Source: JAZKIX01 sp040384645 (lineage in GTDB: Bacteria > Pseudomonadota > Gammaproteobacteria > Burkholderiales > Burkholderiaceae_D). From it: 47,555 nucleotides of DNA. Shown one piece after another: positions 17,126-25,862 of the stretch. The notes below the pieces were generated by a model. The model was not told where the DNA came from. It saw only the letters and a program-made list of their open reading frames with translations, and searched no databases. Position numbers and translations under genes: made by a program. The stretch's first letter is position 1, and each line of letters starts with the position of its first letter. The stretch covers positions 1 to 47,555 of the forward strand of contig JAZKIX010000105.1 in the NCBI GenBank assembly GCA_040384645.1. Direction: 5' to 3'.

Positions 17126-18241
17126 TTAACCGCCGATGTAGGACATTTCAATTTTTTTGCCTGCTACGTTTACTAGCGCCGTGTCAGCCGTGCGCAAGGC
17201 TGAATAGCGGTCGCCGCGGGCGCGCCAGATATCGGCTAACAGGTTAGAAATTTGTGCGTCCGCATCGTTTTTGCTATCGCGCAGCAAACCGCGTAAATCG
17301 TGACCATGGGTGGCGAACAGGCAGGTATACAGCTTGCCCTCGGTCGAGAGCCGGGCGCGGCTGCAATCCTGGCAAAAGGCCTGTGTGACGCTGGAGATCA
17401 TGCCGACCTCGCCGCCACCATCGACGTATTGCCAGCGCGCCGCAGTCTCGCCGCTGTACTGCGCACCAATGGCTTGCAGCGGCATTTCTGCATGGATACG
17501 GCGTACCACTTCGGCCGAGGGAATGACTTCATCCATCTTCCAGCCATTGGAGGCGCCGACATCCATATATTCGATGAAGCGCAAGATGCTTGGCGTGCCT
17601 TTGAAATGGCGCGCCATCGGCACGATTTGCTGGTCGTTCATGCCGCCTTTGACCACCATATTGATCTTGACCGGACCCAAGCCGACACGATGCGCAGCGT
17701 CGATGCCGTCCAATACTTGGCCGACAGCAAAATCGACATCGTTCATGCATTTGAAAATCGTATCGTCCAGCGCATCGAGCGAGACGGTGACGCGCCGCAG
17801 GCCGGCGTCTTTCAAGGCTTGCGCCTTTTTCGCTAACAAAGCGCCATTGGTGGTCAAGGTCAGGTCGAGATCGCGACCGTCAACGGTCTTGATGGCGCTC
17901 AACATGGCAATCAGTTTTTCCAGGTTTTTACGCAGTAATGGCTCGCCACCGGTCAGACGAATTTTCTGCACGCCGTGCGCCACGAATAATTTGGCAAGGC
18001 GGGTAATTTCTTCAAACGACAGTAACGACGTTTGCGGCAAGAATGCGTAATCTTTGTCGAACACTTGCTTTGGCATGCAATACACGCAGCGGAAATTGCA
18101 GCGATCGGTGACCGAAATCCGCAAATCGTGCAGAGGCCGCGCCAAGGTGTCGAGCAAGACACCGGTCGGGGCTTCCAGGACGCTGCGAAGCGGCGGCTTG
18201 GATTGCCGCTGGTCGATGAAAGTAACGATTTTTTCGGTCAT
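17126..18241 (-). CDS. moaA: GTP 3',8-cyclase MoaA
   Basis: The 371-aa radical-SAM enzyme converts GTP to the cyclised intermediate of molybdopterin synthesis. The N-terminal [4Fe-4S] motif is TDRCNFRCVYCMPK (C48, C52, C55). RLTGGEPLLRKNLEKL is the SAM-binding GGEP region. The second cluster is bound by CQDCSRARLSTEGKLYTCLF (C-x2-C-x13-C). The chain ends in MSYIGG, the usual double-glycine tail needed for activity. It is the first gene of the moa-mob-moe operon. A TATAAT on the minus strand at 18324-18319, ~80 bp upstream, may be its -10 box, but no good -35 is visible. Confidence 0.95.
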   Translation of the reverse strand: MTEKIVTFIDQRQSKPPLRSVLEAPTGVLLDTLARPLHDLRISVTDRCNFRCVYCMPKQVFDKDYAFLPQTSLLSFEEITRLAKLFVAHGVQKIRLTGGEPLLRKNLEKLIAMLSAIKTVDGRDLDLTLTTNGALLAKKAQALKDAGLRRVTVSLDALDDTIFKCMNDVDFAVGQVLDGIDAAHRVGLGPVKINMVVKGGMNDQQIVPMARHFKGTPSILRFIEYMDVGASNGWKMDEVIPSAEVVRRIHAEMPLQAIGAQYSGETAARWQYVDGGGEVGMISSVTQAFCQDCSRARLSTEGKLYTCLFATHGHDLRGLLRDSKNDADAQISNLLADIWRARGDRYSALRTADTALVNVAGKKIEMSYIGG

Positions 18242-18393
18242 GGTAATCGTAATGAACTGGTATCCCTGAACGCTGCCGAATAATGCGTTGAACTGATTGG
18301 GTGGCTTGATAAAGCTAAATTATACGGTTGCAGGAATTTAACAAGCTGCTTTGGTTCCGGGACGGGCAGGGCAGCCAGCGGCTTGATATTCGT

Positions 18394-18426
18394 AAAAAAG
18401 GGGAAGAAGCCGGTAGCTTCTCCCCC
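18394..18426 (-). terminator. intrinsic terminator of rne
   Basis: On the minus strand GGGGAGAAGC pairs with GCTTCTTCCCC across TACCG and is followed by TTTTTT, a typical rho-independent terminator ~75 bp after the rne stop. It separates rne from the moaA promoter region. Confidence 0.85.
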
Positions 18427-18459
18427 TTCTTCGCGCAGATTAATGCCACTGATCCAGTC

Positions 18460-18486
18460 GATTTCCTATCTTGGCGATAGGAAATC
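18460..18486 (-). other. perfect 11-bp hairpin in the rne 3' UTR
   Basis: GATTTCCTATC and GATAGGAAATC form a perfect stem with a 5-nt loop, 13 bp beyond the rne stop and before the terminator. It has no U-run of its own. It may protect the 3' end or serve as a processing site; this is inferred. Confidence 0.7.
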
Positions 18487-18499
18487 TCTGTTCGCTAGC

Positions 18500-21437
18500 T
18501 TAGTCTTGCCGTGTGCCTATTTGTACCAAAGGCTCATCCGCTTGCTGTTGCACCGGTTTGCGTACCCGCGGTACCCGCACCGGTGGCGCTTGATTGGCGG
18601 CAGCTTCTTGCGCTGCACGCAGCTTGACCGGATCGGTTGCCGCCAGTGTCAAACCGGCAGAACCCAGCACTTGCTGCAAATCAGCCAGAGGCACAGCGAC
18701 GGCCGCTGGTTCGGACAAGGCTAGCACTTGTTGCACCGGTGCCGCTATCACGCTTGCGACTGGCGCAGGTGGGATGACGGCAGGGATGCTTTCGATCGCT
18801 TCTGCTATCGGTGTTGCTGTTGCCTGAACTTCCGCTTGAACCTCAGCCGCAGCAATCACAACGGGTGCCGGGATTTCAGCGGCCACGGTGTTGACGACTT
18901 CGGCCTTGACTTCGGTTTGTACCAGATTCAATACCGGTGCAATGACAGATGCTGCAACCGGCGCTGGCGCTGCGATGACTTCGGCGGCAGCTGTTTCGAC
19001 CACTGCCAAAGCAGGTGACGTAACGGTTGCAGTAATCACAGTTGCCGCAACAGCAGGGGCTGCCGCTTCAGAAACATCAACCATTTGCTTGACAAGCTCA
19101 ACCTGCGCTGGCGCACTGGCAACCATCGTCAATGCCGGCGCTTCATCATTTTGATCGGCATCAGCATCAGCTTGGTTGCTCAGTTCTGTCAGTTCCGACG
19201 CTTCCCCGCCTTCGCGATCACGGCGATTGCGGTTGCGACCACCGCGGCGGCGGCGGCGGCGTGGCTCTTCACCTTCTACCGCTTCACCTTCGGGGCCAGT
19301 ATTGGCCAACAACGGATCTTTGGCTTCCACTAGGCTGACGCTGGTCGGTGCCACTGACACCACTGCGTTTGCTGCTGCGACTACTGCCAGCTCGTCCTTG
19401 CGCAATGTTTCGTCCGCTTTTGGTGCGCTAGCCGTGACTTCTTTGGCTTCTTCGCGTTGACGCGGTGGACGTGGATTGCGATTGGCTTCATTGCCTTCGC
19501 GTGGTTCACGCGGAGGACGTGGTTGGCGTGGCGGGCGACCCGATTTGTTATCGCTGTTATCGCCCACACTGATTGCCGGCACTTGCGCTACCAGTTTTGC
19601 CGATTCCTCTTGCGGTGTAGTGCGACCGGCTTCACGCTCATCGCGTTCGCCCCGGTTATTGCGGCCATTGCGGCCACGACCGCGTTGACCACGACCGTTA
19701 CGATCACGATCATTGGCGTGCGAAGGCTTAACTTCCTTAGCAACTTCAATCACAGGCGCTGGCGTTGCCGGTTTTTGGCGGAAAAAACCAAAAATACGGC
19801 TGAAGAAACCTTCTTCACTTGCCATAGCGACCGGCGCAACAACTGGTGTTGGCGCTAGTTTTCGTTCGACGATCGGCGCCGGTTGATCGGGCGTAATGCC
19901 TTTCACAACAGCTTCCTGACGTGCTTTGACTTCTTCTTTCTTGCGCTCGTTGTAGCCGATATCGGTCTCGGCATGTTCGGCCATGGTGTAGCTGGCTTCG
20001 ACTTGTTCCAGACGCGGGTCGTCGTGCTTGATGCGTTCGAGCTTGTAATGCGGCGTTTCCAGATGCTTGTTCGGGATCAGGATGATGGTGACGCGATGAC
20101 GGCTTTCGATCTTCAATACTTCGCCGCGTTTTTCATTGAGCAAGAAGGCGGCAACATCGACCGGCACCTGAACATGAATGGTGGCCGAATTCTCTTTCAT
20201 CGCTTCTTCCTGGATGATGCGCAGGACTTGCAATGCGGACGATTCGGTATCGCGGATGTGGCCGGTACCGCTGCAACGCGGGCAGGTGACATGGCTGCCT
20301 TCGGACAGGGAAGGGCGCAGGCGCTGACGCGACAATTCCATCAAGCCAAAACGCGAAATCTTGCCCATTTGGACACGGGCGCGGTCGAAATGCAGCGCAT
20401 CTTTCAGGCGTGTTTCAACTTCGCGCTGATTCTTGGCCACTTCCATATCGATAAAATCGATGACGATGAGGCCGCCCAAATCGCGCAGACGCAATTGACG
20501 CGCAACTTCTTCAGCGGCTTCGCAATTGGTATTGAATGCGGTGGTTTCGATGTCGGAACCGCGGGTGGCTCGCGCCGAGTTGACGTCCACCGAGACTAGC
20601 GCTTCGGTATGGTCGATCACGATCGCGCCGCCCGATGGCAACGGCACGGTGCGTGAATAGGCGGTTTCGATCTGGTGCTCGATCTGGAAGCGCGAAAATA
20701 GCGGCACGTCGTCGCTGTAGCGCTTGACGCGATGCACCATATCGGGCATCACGTGGCTCATGAATTGATGCGCCTGATCATAGATATCGTCGGTGTCGAT
20801 CAGGATTTCGCCGATATCCGGCTGGAAATAATCGCGGATGGCGCGAATTACCAGGGACNNNNNNNNNNCAGAGTTGCATCAGGTAATTCAAGTCCCATTG
20901 CAATTCATCGACATTGCGGCCGATACCCGCAGTGCGAGCGATCACTGACATACCGTTTGGCAAGTCGAGCTTGTCCATGGTTTCGCGCAGTTCCTGACGC
21001 TCTTCGCCTTCGACCCGGCGCGAAACACCGCCGCCGCGTGGATTGTTAGGCATCAAAACGAGATAGCGACCAGCCAGTGAAACGAAGGAAGTCAGGGCTG
21101 CGCCCTTGTTGCCGCGCTCTTCTTTTTCGACCTGGACCATGATTTCCTGGCCTTCGCGCAGGGCTTCCTTAATCGAGGCATTGCGGACATCGACGCCTTC
21201 TTTAAAGTAAGTGCGCGCTACTTCCTTGAAAGGCAAAAAGCCATGACGCTCTTCACCGTAATTGACGAAACAGGCTTCGAGCGATGGCTCGATGCGCGTG
21301 ATGACGCCTTTATAAATATTCGACTTGCGCTGTTCGCGGCCAGTCGTTTCGATATCAATATCGATGAGCTTTTGCCCATCAACGATGGCGACGCGCAATT
21401 CTTCTTGCTGCGTCGCATTGAACAACATGCGTTTCAT
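18500..21437 (-). CDS. rne: ribonuclease E, interrupted by an assembly gap
   Basis: The start at 21437 (MKRMLFNATQQEELRVAIVD) is the family N-terminus; the open frame extends further but without similarity. The catalytic half shows the S1 domain (NIYKGVITRIEPSLEACFVN), DNase-I-like motifs (VSVDVNSARATRGSDIETTA and GGLIVIDFIDM, with the two metal-binding Asp residues) and the Zn-link CPRCSGTG. The C-terminal ~500 residues are disordered, with Arg-rich RNA-binding patches (GRGQRGRGRNGRNNRGER, EEPRRRRRRGGRNRNRR) and an Ala/Val/Pro-rich tail. RNase E starts mRNA decay and matures rRNA and tRNA, scaffolding the degradosome. The frame changes at the ten Ns (20859-20868), where about 22 family-conserved residues are missing. 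Confidence 0.95.
20859..20868. other. assembly gap of 10 N inside rne
   Basis: The protein breaks off at DLNYLMQL and resumes at SLVIRAIRDYFQPDIGEIL in another frame. By comparison with the E. coli protein, roughly 20-25 residues belong here, so the true gap is nearer 65-75 bp. Confidence 0.85.
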
Positions 21438-22147
21438 TTTTATTGACTCCGTGACCCGAGGGTCGTCTTGGATGTGGCCTTGTTTGAATGACAAAGGCCG
21501 CAAAAGTACTGGGATGTACGCGAGGACGGAGTATCTGGCAAGGGGAATTGCCTTGTCGTAGGACGTGTGCAATGCAACAGCATTGATGGTCGCAACGCGG
21601 CGCGGACGCAGTCGATCGAAATGCCGAGTGGACGTATCACTTGGACTGTGCCGTATCCTGCGGCCCGATTGTGTCGAGCTGCGAACAGCAAAATCTCAGT
21701 GGTGCGCGAGTAAATAAAGCCAAACTGAAACTGTGGGTTTAGCGAAAGCGGCAAACGTTATCGACTACATCTACCAGCGAGCACATTTTTCAAGGCAAAA
21801 CCGGCAACCATTTTTATGACGCACTTTTAACCGTTCAAGCACTTCCTGTTGTGTCCGAGGAGTGCGCTTCTTGATCAAATGTTACGTCGCAGGTTTTAGT
21901 TCTGCCTGTTAGTCATGCTCTCGCCGGACTAATCCTTATTATCCAGATAATTCTGTCCAACATCCTTGCGCGCTATCCGATTACAACAACGGTGCAACCT
22001 TGACTCGCGTAGGGATGATGCATACACATCTTTTCCATCGAATTTGCAAATTGGCGAGGCCGGTGGAGACGCCCCTGTGTAGAATGGTCTTTTTTCTTAC
22101 ACCTGCAATGGTTTTATCGCCACTGCGAAACAAATTATATATTCAAA
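21438..22147. promoter_or_regulatory. 710-bp divergent region between rne and rluC
   Basis: No credible gene lies here. It must hold the promoters of both rne and rluC. RNase E is known in enterobacteria to autoregulate through its long, structured 5' UTR, and a leader of several hundred nucleotides would fit here. I could not pin down a convincing -35/-10 pair by eye on either strand. Confidence 0.5.
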
Positions 22148-23170
22148 ATGAAGGACTTAGAGACAATTTCTCGGAAGCCAGCTCAAAAGCTGCCACCTTC
22201 CCATGTGTCGCCGGTCTCTCCACAAGTCCAGCCTCAAGTTTACCTGGTAACTATTTCTGACGAGGATGCAGGTCAGCGTATCGACAATTTTTTGGTACGA
22301 ACTCTTAAAGGCGTTCCAAAAAGTCATATTTATCGCGTGTTGCGTTCCGGCGAAGTACGCGTCAACAAGGGGCGTATTGATCAGACTTATCGCTTGATCG
22401 AAGGTGACGTGGTGCGGATTCCGCCGGTGCGCGTTGCTGAAAAATCGACGCAGCCAGTGCCTGGATCAGAATTTAAGATATTGCTGGAGGACAGCCATTT
22501 GCTGGTCATCGACAAACCGGCTGGGGTGGCGGTGCATGGCGGTTCTGGCGTCAGTTATGGCGTCATCGAGCAATTGCGCGCTTCGCGTCCAGATGCCAAA
22601 TTCCTCGAACTGGTACATCGGCTCGACCGCGAAACATCCGGCATTTTGTTGCTGGCAAAAAAGCGTTCTGCCCTGACCAATTTGCACGAACAAATGCGCG
22701 ACGGCTTGACCGACAAGCGTTATCTGGTGCTGGTGCATGGCGACTGGAAAAATCCGCGCCAGCATATTAAATTGCCTTTGCATAAATACACTACCCCAGA
22801 AGGCGAGCGCCGGGTGCGGGTACAGGCTGACGGCATGGCATCGCATACGGTATTTAGCTTATTGCGCAAGTTCGAGGATTACGCCCTGCTTGAGGCTGAA
22901 TTGAAAACCGGCCGTACCCATCAGATCAGGGTGCACTTATCGTCCAGCGGTTTTGCGATTGCAGGCGACGATAAATATGGCGACTTTGCGCTAAATCGGG
23001 CGCTGCTGAAAGCCGATAGCAAGCGTGGTGCGCTCAAGCGCATGTTTTTGCACGCACATCAGATTACTTTCACGCATCCCGATAGCGGCAAAATCATGAC
23101 CCTCAATGCGCCGTTGGCGGCCGATTGCGAGCGGTTTTTAAATACGCTCGGTAAGCCAGTCGCGGTGTAA
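22148..23170 (+). CDS. rluC: 23S rRNA pseudouridine synthase RluC
   Basis: The 340-aa RluA-family enzyme has an S4 RNA-binding domain at residues ~40-95 (AGQRIDNFLVRTLKGVPKSH, VRVNKGRIDQTYRLIEGD) and a catalytic domain with DKPAGVAVHGGSG and ELVHRLDRETSGILLLAKK; the catalytic aspartate is D160. LKTGRTHQIRVHLSSSGFAI follows. RluC makes pseudouridines at helix-loop sites 955/2504/2580 of 23S rRNA in E. coli. The rne-rluC divergent arrangement is shared with many proteobacteria and supports RluC over RluD. A HAD gene follows 96 bp later. Confidence 0.92.
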   Translation: MKDLETISRKPAQKLPPSHVSPVSPQVQPQVYLVTISDEDAGQRIDNFLVRTLKGVPKSHIYRVLRSGEVRVNKGRIDQTYRLIEGDVVRIPPVRVAEKSTQPVPGSEFKILLEDSHLLVIDKPAGVAVHGGSGVSYGVIEQLRASRPDAKFLELVHRLDRETSGILLLAKKRSALTNLHEQMRDGLTDKRYLVLVHGDWKNPRQHIKLPLHKYTTPEGERRVRVQADGMASHTVFSLLRKFEDYALLEAELKTGRTHQIRVHLSSSGFAIAGDDKYGDFALNRALLKADSKRGALKRMFLHAHQITFTHPDSGKIMTLNAPLAADCERFLNTLGKPVAV

Positions 23171-23278
23171 ACGACAAAAGAATTCGGTTTTATACAATAG
23201 ATGGCAGCGCCGACGTAAATTCAGGCGCTTTGCTTACATTCAACTTCAGGGAGTCGGCAGCACAAGTTGTCGGAACAC

Positions 23279-23938
23279 ATGGCAAGAAAGCAATTTGATC
23301 TAATCGTATTTGATTGGGATGGCACCTTGATGGATAGCACAGCCACCATCGTGAAATGTATTCAAGCCGCAGCCAGGGACCTTGGTTTGCCGGTGCCAGC
23401 CGATAAGGCTGCCGCGTATGTTATCGGCCTTGGCCTGCAAGAGGCGATGGAAGCGGCGATGCCGGGACTCGATCCCAAATATTATCCGCGCATGGTGGAA
23501 CGCTACCGCTATCACTACCTGTCCAAGGACCATGAACTCACTTTGTTTGCTGGTGTGCGCGATATGCTGTCCGACTTGTCGCAGCAAGGTTATTTTTTGG
23601 CGGTGGCAACTGGCAAAAGCCGGGTCGGCCTGAACCGGGCGCTGGACGCGGTTCGTTTGCTTACCTTATTCGACGCTACGCGTTGCGCCGACGAAACCTT
23701 CTCCAAGCCACATCCAGCGATGTTGCAAGAACTAACGCGTGAATTGGGTCAAGACATGAAACGCACGGTCATGATTGGCGACACCACGCATGATTTGCAA
23801 TTGGCGCTCAATGCAGGTGCGACCGGTATTGCAGTCGAATACGGCGCCCATCCGGTGGTCGAGCTGCAAGTGCTCAATCCTGTCTATTCGGCGCGCTCGG
23901 TGGCGGATTTGCATGCTTGGTTGAACGAACACGCATAA
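23279..23938 (+). CDS. HAD-superfamily phosphatase (phosphoglycolate phosphatase-like)
   Basis: I choose the ATG at 23279 (MARKQFDLIVFDWDGTLMDS); a TTG at 23267 is nearer to the AGGGAG at 23248. The 219-aa protein has HAD motif I (FDWDGTLMDST), motif II (VATGKSRVGL), motif III (the lysine in FSKPHPAMLQEL) and motif IV (MIGDTTHDLQLALNAG). It belongs to the Gph-like C1-cap group, where substrates vary, so phosphoglycolate is only one possibility. It is followed by a Rieske-protein gene at 4 bp spacing, and the trio with the S49 peptidase is a conserved set after rluC in Burkholderiales. Confidence 0.88.
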   Translation: MARKQFDLIVFDWDGTLMDSTATIVKCIQAAARDLGLPVPADKAAAYVIGLGLQEAMEAAMPGLDPKYYPRMVERYRYHYLSKDHELTLFAGVRDMLSDLSQQGYFLAVATGKSRVGLNRALDAVRLLTLFDATRCADETFSKPHPAMLQELTRELGQDMKRTVMIGDTTHDLQLALNAGATGIAVEYGAHPVVELQVLNPVYSARSVADLHAWLNEHA

Positions 23939-23942
23939 GTCC

Positions 23943-24317
23943 ATGACTGAGGCTACAGAACTATTCATCTGTGAATCTTCCGCGCTGATCGAAGGCGGCA
24001 AGGGGATGCGCTTCCCGCTCACAGCCTGGGGCAACGACACCACTGGTTTTGTGGTGCGTTACCGCGGCGTTGCGCACGCTTACCTCAATCGCTGCGCGCA
24101 TGTGCCAATTGAGCTCGATTGGGCTGAAGGTGAATTCTTCGATTCCAGCGGCCTGTACCTGATGTGCTCCACCCACGGTGCCATGTACGCGCCGGAAAGT
24201 GGCTATTGCGTCGGCGGTCCCTGTCGCGGCGCACGTCTAAAGGCAATCAACGTCAGCGAACATGATAATCACGTGTATTGGCGTCCCGACGACGATATAC
24301 GGCCGACCCTTGCCTAA
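23943..24317 (+). CDS. Rieske [2Fe-2S] ferredoxin-like protein
   Basis: The 124-aa protein contains NRCAHVPIELDWAEGEF and YLMCSTHGAMYAPESG, giving the Rieske C-x-H...C-x2-H ligand set, followed by GYCVGGPCRGARLKAI. It lacks any membrane helix and is shorter than a dioxygenase subunit, so it is a small soluble electron-transfer or regulatory Rieske protein. It starts 4 bp after the HAD gene stop and is probably cotranscribed. Its partner enzyme is unknown. Confidence 0.9.
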   Translation: MTEATELFICESSALIEGGKGMRFPLTAWGNDTTGFVVRYRGVAHAYLNRCAHVPIELDWAEGEFFDSSGLYLMCSTHGAMYAPESGYCVGGPCRGARLKAINVSEHDNHVYWRPDDDIRPTLA

Positions 24318-24394
24318 GAAAAATGTAGCGAAACGCCTTGGCATGGGCACATTAAGTACCCCAAATAAGCAATCATCAACAGGAAAAAAATTGT

Positions 24395-25426
24395 ATGAGT
24401 GACCCGATTTTCGAAAGCGAGACCATCTCGCCCCCACCCGCGCCAGTGCCACCGATTGCACCAACAGCCACAACGGCAGGCGACGTAAAGCACAGCGGTT
24501 GGGAACGCGAGGTATTGGAAAAACTCGCTTTTGCAACGCTGAAAGAGCAACGTGCGCGTCGCCGCTGGGGGATTTTTTTCAAGTGCTCTACCTTGTTACT
24601 GGCTTTGGTCGTAGTGTGGCAATTATTTGATTTCGGCAGCGGCGATATGCAAGCGCTGGAACGTCATACGGCGCTCATTGAGATCGATGGCGAGATCGAA
24701 GTTGGTTCCAGTGGCGCGGCCTCGGTCGTGATTCCGGCGCTCAACAAAGCGTTCACCGATAGCGGCTCGGTCGGGATTATCTTGCATATCAATAGCCCGG
24801 GCGGCAGTCCGGTACAAGCAAGCATGATCAACGATGAAATCGGCCGCTTGCGCAAGATTTATCCTGCCAAGCCGCTGTATGTCGTAGTCGATGAAATGTG
24901 TGCGTCCGGCGGTTATTACATTGCGGTTGCCGCAGATAAAATTTATGTCAATAAAGCCAGCATCGTCGGATCCATCGGGGTCTTGATGGATGGTTTTGGA
25001 TTTACCGGTTTGATGGACAAGTTAGGGGTGCAACGGCGCCTGCTCACTGCCGGCGAAAACAAAGGTTTCATGGATCCTTTTAGTCCGGAAACGGATGCGC
25101 AAAAAGCCTATGCGCAAGTGATGCTCAATGAAATCCATCAGCAATTCATCGATGTCGTGCGCGCCGGTCGCGGCGATCGGTTGAAAGAAACGCCAGAAAT
25201 GTTTTCTGGCCTGTTCTGGAGCGGGGCTACCGCAGTGAAAATGGGGCTGGTCGATGGGCTGGGCAGTGTCGACAGCGTAGCGCGCGATATATTGAAAGCC
25301 GAAGACATGGTCGACTATACCCAGCAAGAAGGTTTGCAAGAACGGATGTTGCGCAAATTTGGCGCCGCCGTCGGTGCCGGCGTAGTGAAGTCGCTATGGG
25401 GCGGATTAAAACCCCAGACTCGTTAA
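24395..25426 (+). CDS. S49-family membrane serine protease (SppA/SohB-like, single domain)
   Basis: The 343-aa protein has a Pro-rich cytoplasmic start, one membrane helix at ~61-78 (FFKCSTLLLALVVVWQLF) and a periplasmic protease domain. The catalytic serine is S171 in DEMCASGGYYIAVAADKIYV and the general-base lysine is K223 in LLTAGENKGFMDPFS. HINSPGGSPVQASMI is the oxyanion-hole region. Short SppA-type enzymes cleave signal-peptide remnants and membrane peptides as oligomers. The preceding 77 bp separate it from the Rieske gene. The stop is followed by the candidate small RNA. Confidence 0.92.
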   Translation: MSDPIFESETISPPPAPVPPIAPTATTAGDVKHSGWEREVLEKLAFATLKEQRARRRWGIFFKCSTLLLALVVVWQLFDFGSGDMQALERHTALIEIDGEIEVGSSGAASVVIPALNKAFTDSGSVGIILHINSPGGSPVQASMINDEIGRLRKIYPAKPLYVVVDEMCASGGYYIAVAADKIYVNKASIVGSIGVLMDGFGFTGLMDKLGVQRRLLTAGENKGFMDPFSPETDAQKAYAQVMLNEIHQQFIDVVRAGRGDRLKETPEMFSGLFWSGATAVKMGLVDGLGSVDSVARDILKAEDMVDYTQQEGLQERMLRKFGAAVGAGVVKSLWGGLKPQTR

Positions 25427-25434
25427 AATTCCTC

Positions 25435-25655
25435 TTGTAACTTCTTTGTCGCAGGCTATATTGGAATCGTAACCACTCCTTGGAAAGGGGGCAAATATCG
25501 TCAAGGGTGCGTGTGCTAAAGCTATATGAATTTTTCTGGATGGAAAAATATCCCCTACCGCATATGCGATGCGGTAAAGAGGAATCTGAGGTTCCTCGTA
25601 TTCGATCCTGTTATAAGGATGAAAAACGGCAGCGTGAAGCTGCCGTTTTTCATTT
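25435..25655 (+). ncRNA. candidate small RNA: promoter, four hairpins and intrinsic terminator
   Basis: TTGTAA (25435-25440), a 16-bp spacer and TATATT (25457-25462) look like a sigma-70 promoter, which would start RNA near 25469. The following ~185 nt hold TTTTTC/GAAAAA (25531-25548), TACCGCAT/ATGCGGTA (25556-25576), GAGGAA/TTCCTC (25579-25597) and ATCCT/AGGAT (25605-25620). They end in a strong 13-bp terminator stem with a T-run. No open frame in the stretch looks coding. It does not match 6S, tmRNA, RNase P or SRP RNA features that I know. It might instead be the S49 mRNA 3' UTR. Confidence 0.5.
25621..25651. terminator. strong bidirectional intrinsic terminator
   Basis: GAAAAACGGCAGC and GCTGCCGTTTTTC form a 13-bp perfect stem with a GTGAA loop. 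The A/T tracts in the stem give U-runs on either strand. It would end the candidate RNA or the S49 transcript, and may serve the SMP-30-like gene on the minus strand. Confidence 0.9.
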
Positions 25656-25711
25656 GCGCTGGTGGTGTTGTGACGCAACGATCTTGCGATCTGCCTAATC
25701 AAAAAGCGCGT

Positions 25712-25798
25712 GTGCCCATATAAAAATACTGGCGTGAGTATTAAATAAGGCGCTTGTAAAACGTGCGGGATAGCATATGTTTTGGCCTATACCCCCCC
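25712..25798 (+). repeat. dispersed intergenic repeat, copy 4 (core 25725-25798)
   Basis: The core starts AATACTGGCGTGAGTATTAA, has TGCG at 25764-25767 and ends CTATACCCCCCC. GGGATAG (25767-25773) can pair with CTATACCC, with one bulge. It lies between convergent genes, just after the strong terminator. Confidence 0.85.
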
Positions 25799-25862
25799 TT
25801 ATTTCGCCAGAATCGGCTTGGTTTTATTGCCAAGCCACGCCTGGATATGCCGTCTCATATGC

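Noticed and set aside
19457..20599. Plus-strand frames opposite rne (133 and 238 codons)
   Set aside because: The rne reading is unambiguous; the opposite frames show Phe/Asp-rich shadow composition.
18500..21437. True frameshift or split of rne, tadC and the sigma factor gene
   Set aside because: All three frame changes coincide with runs of ten Ns, so missing bases explain them without a mutation.
22000..22260. 86-codon plus-strand frame ahead of rluC
   Set aside because: It overlaps the rluC start in another frame and has no recognisable feature.
25469..25655. 6S RNA or tmRNA as the identity of the candidate RNA
   Set aside because: The 5' and 3' ends are not complementary as in 6S, and no tRNA-like ends or tag-peptide frame are seen.
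25526..25723. 65-codon plus-strand frame in the candidate RNA region
   Set aside because: It runs straight through the strong terminator stem, which makes translation unlikely; the RNA reading explains the structure better.
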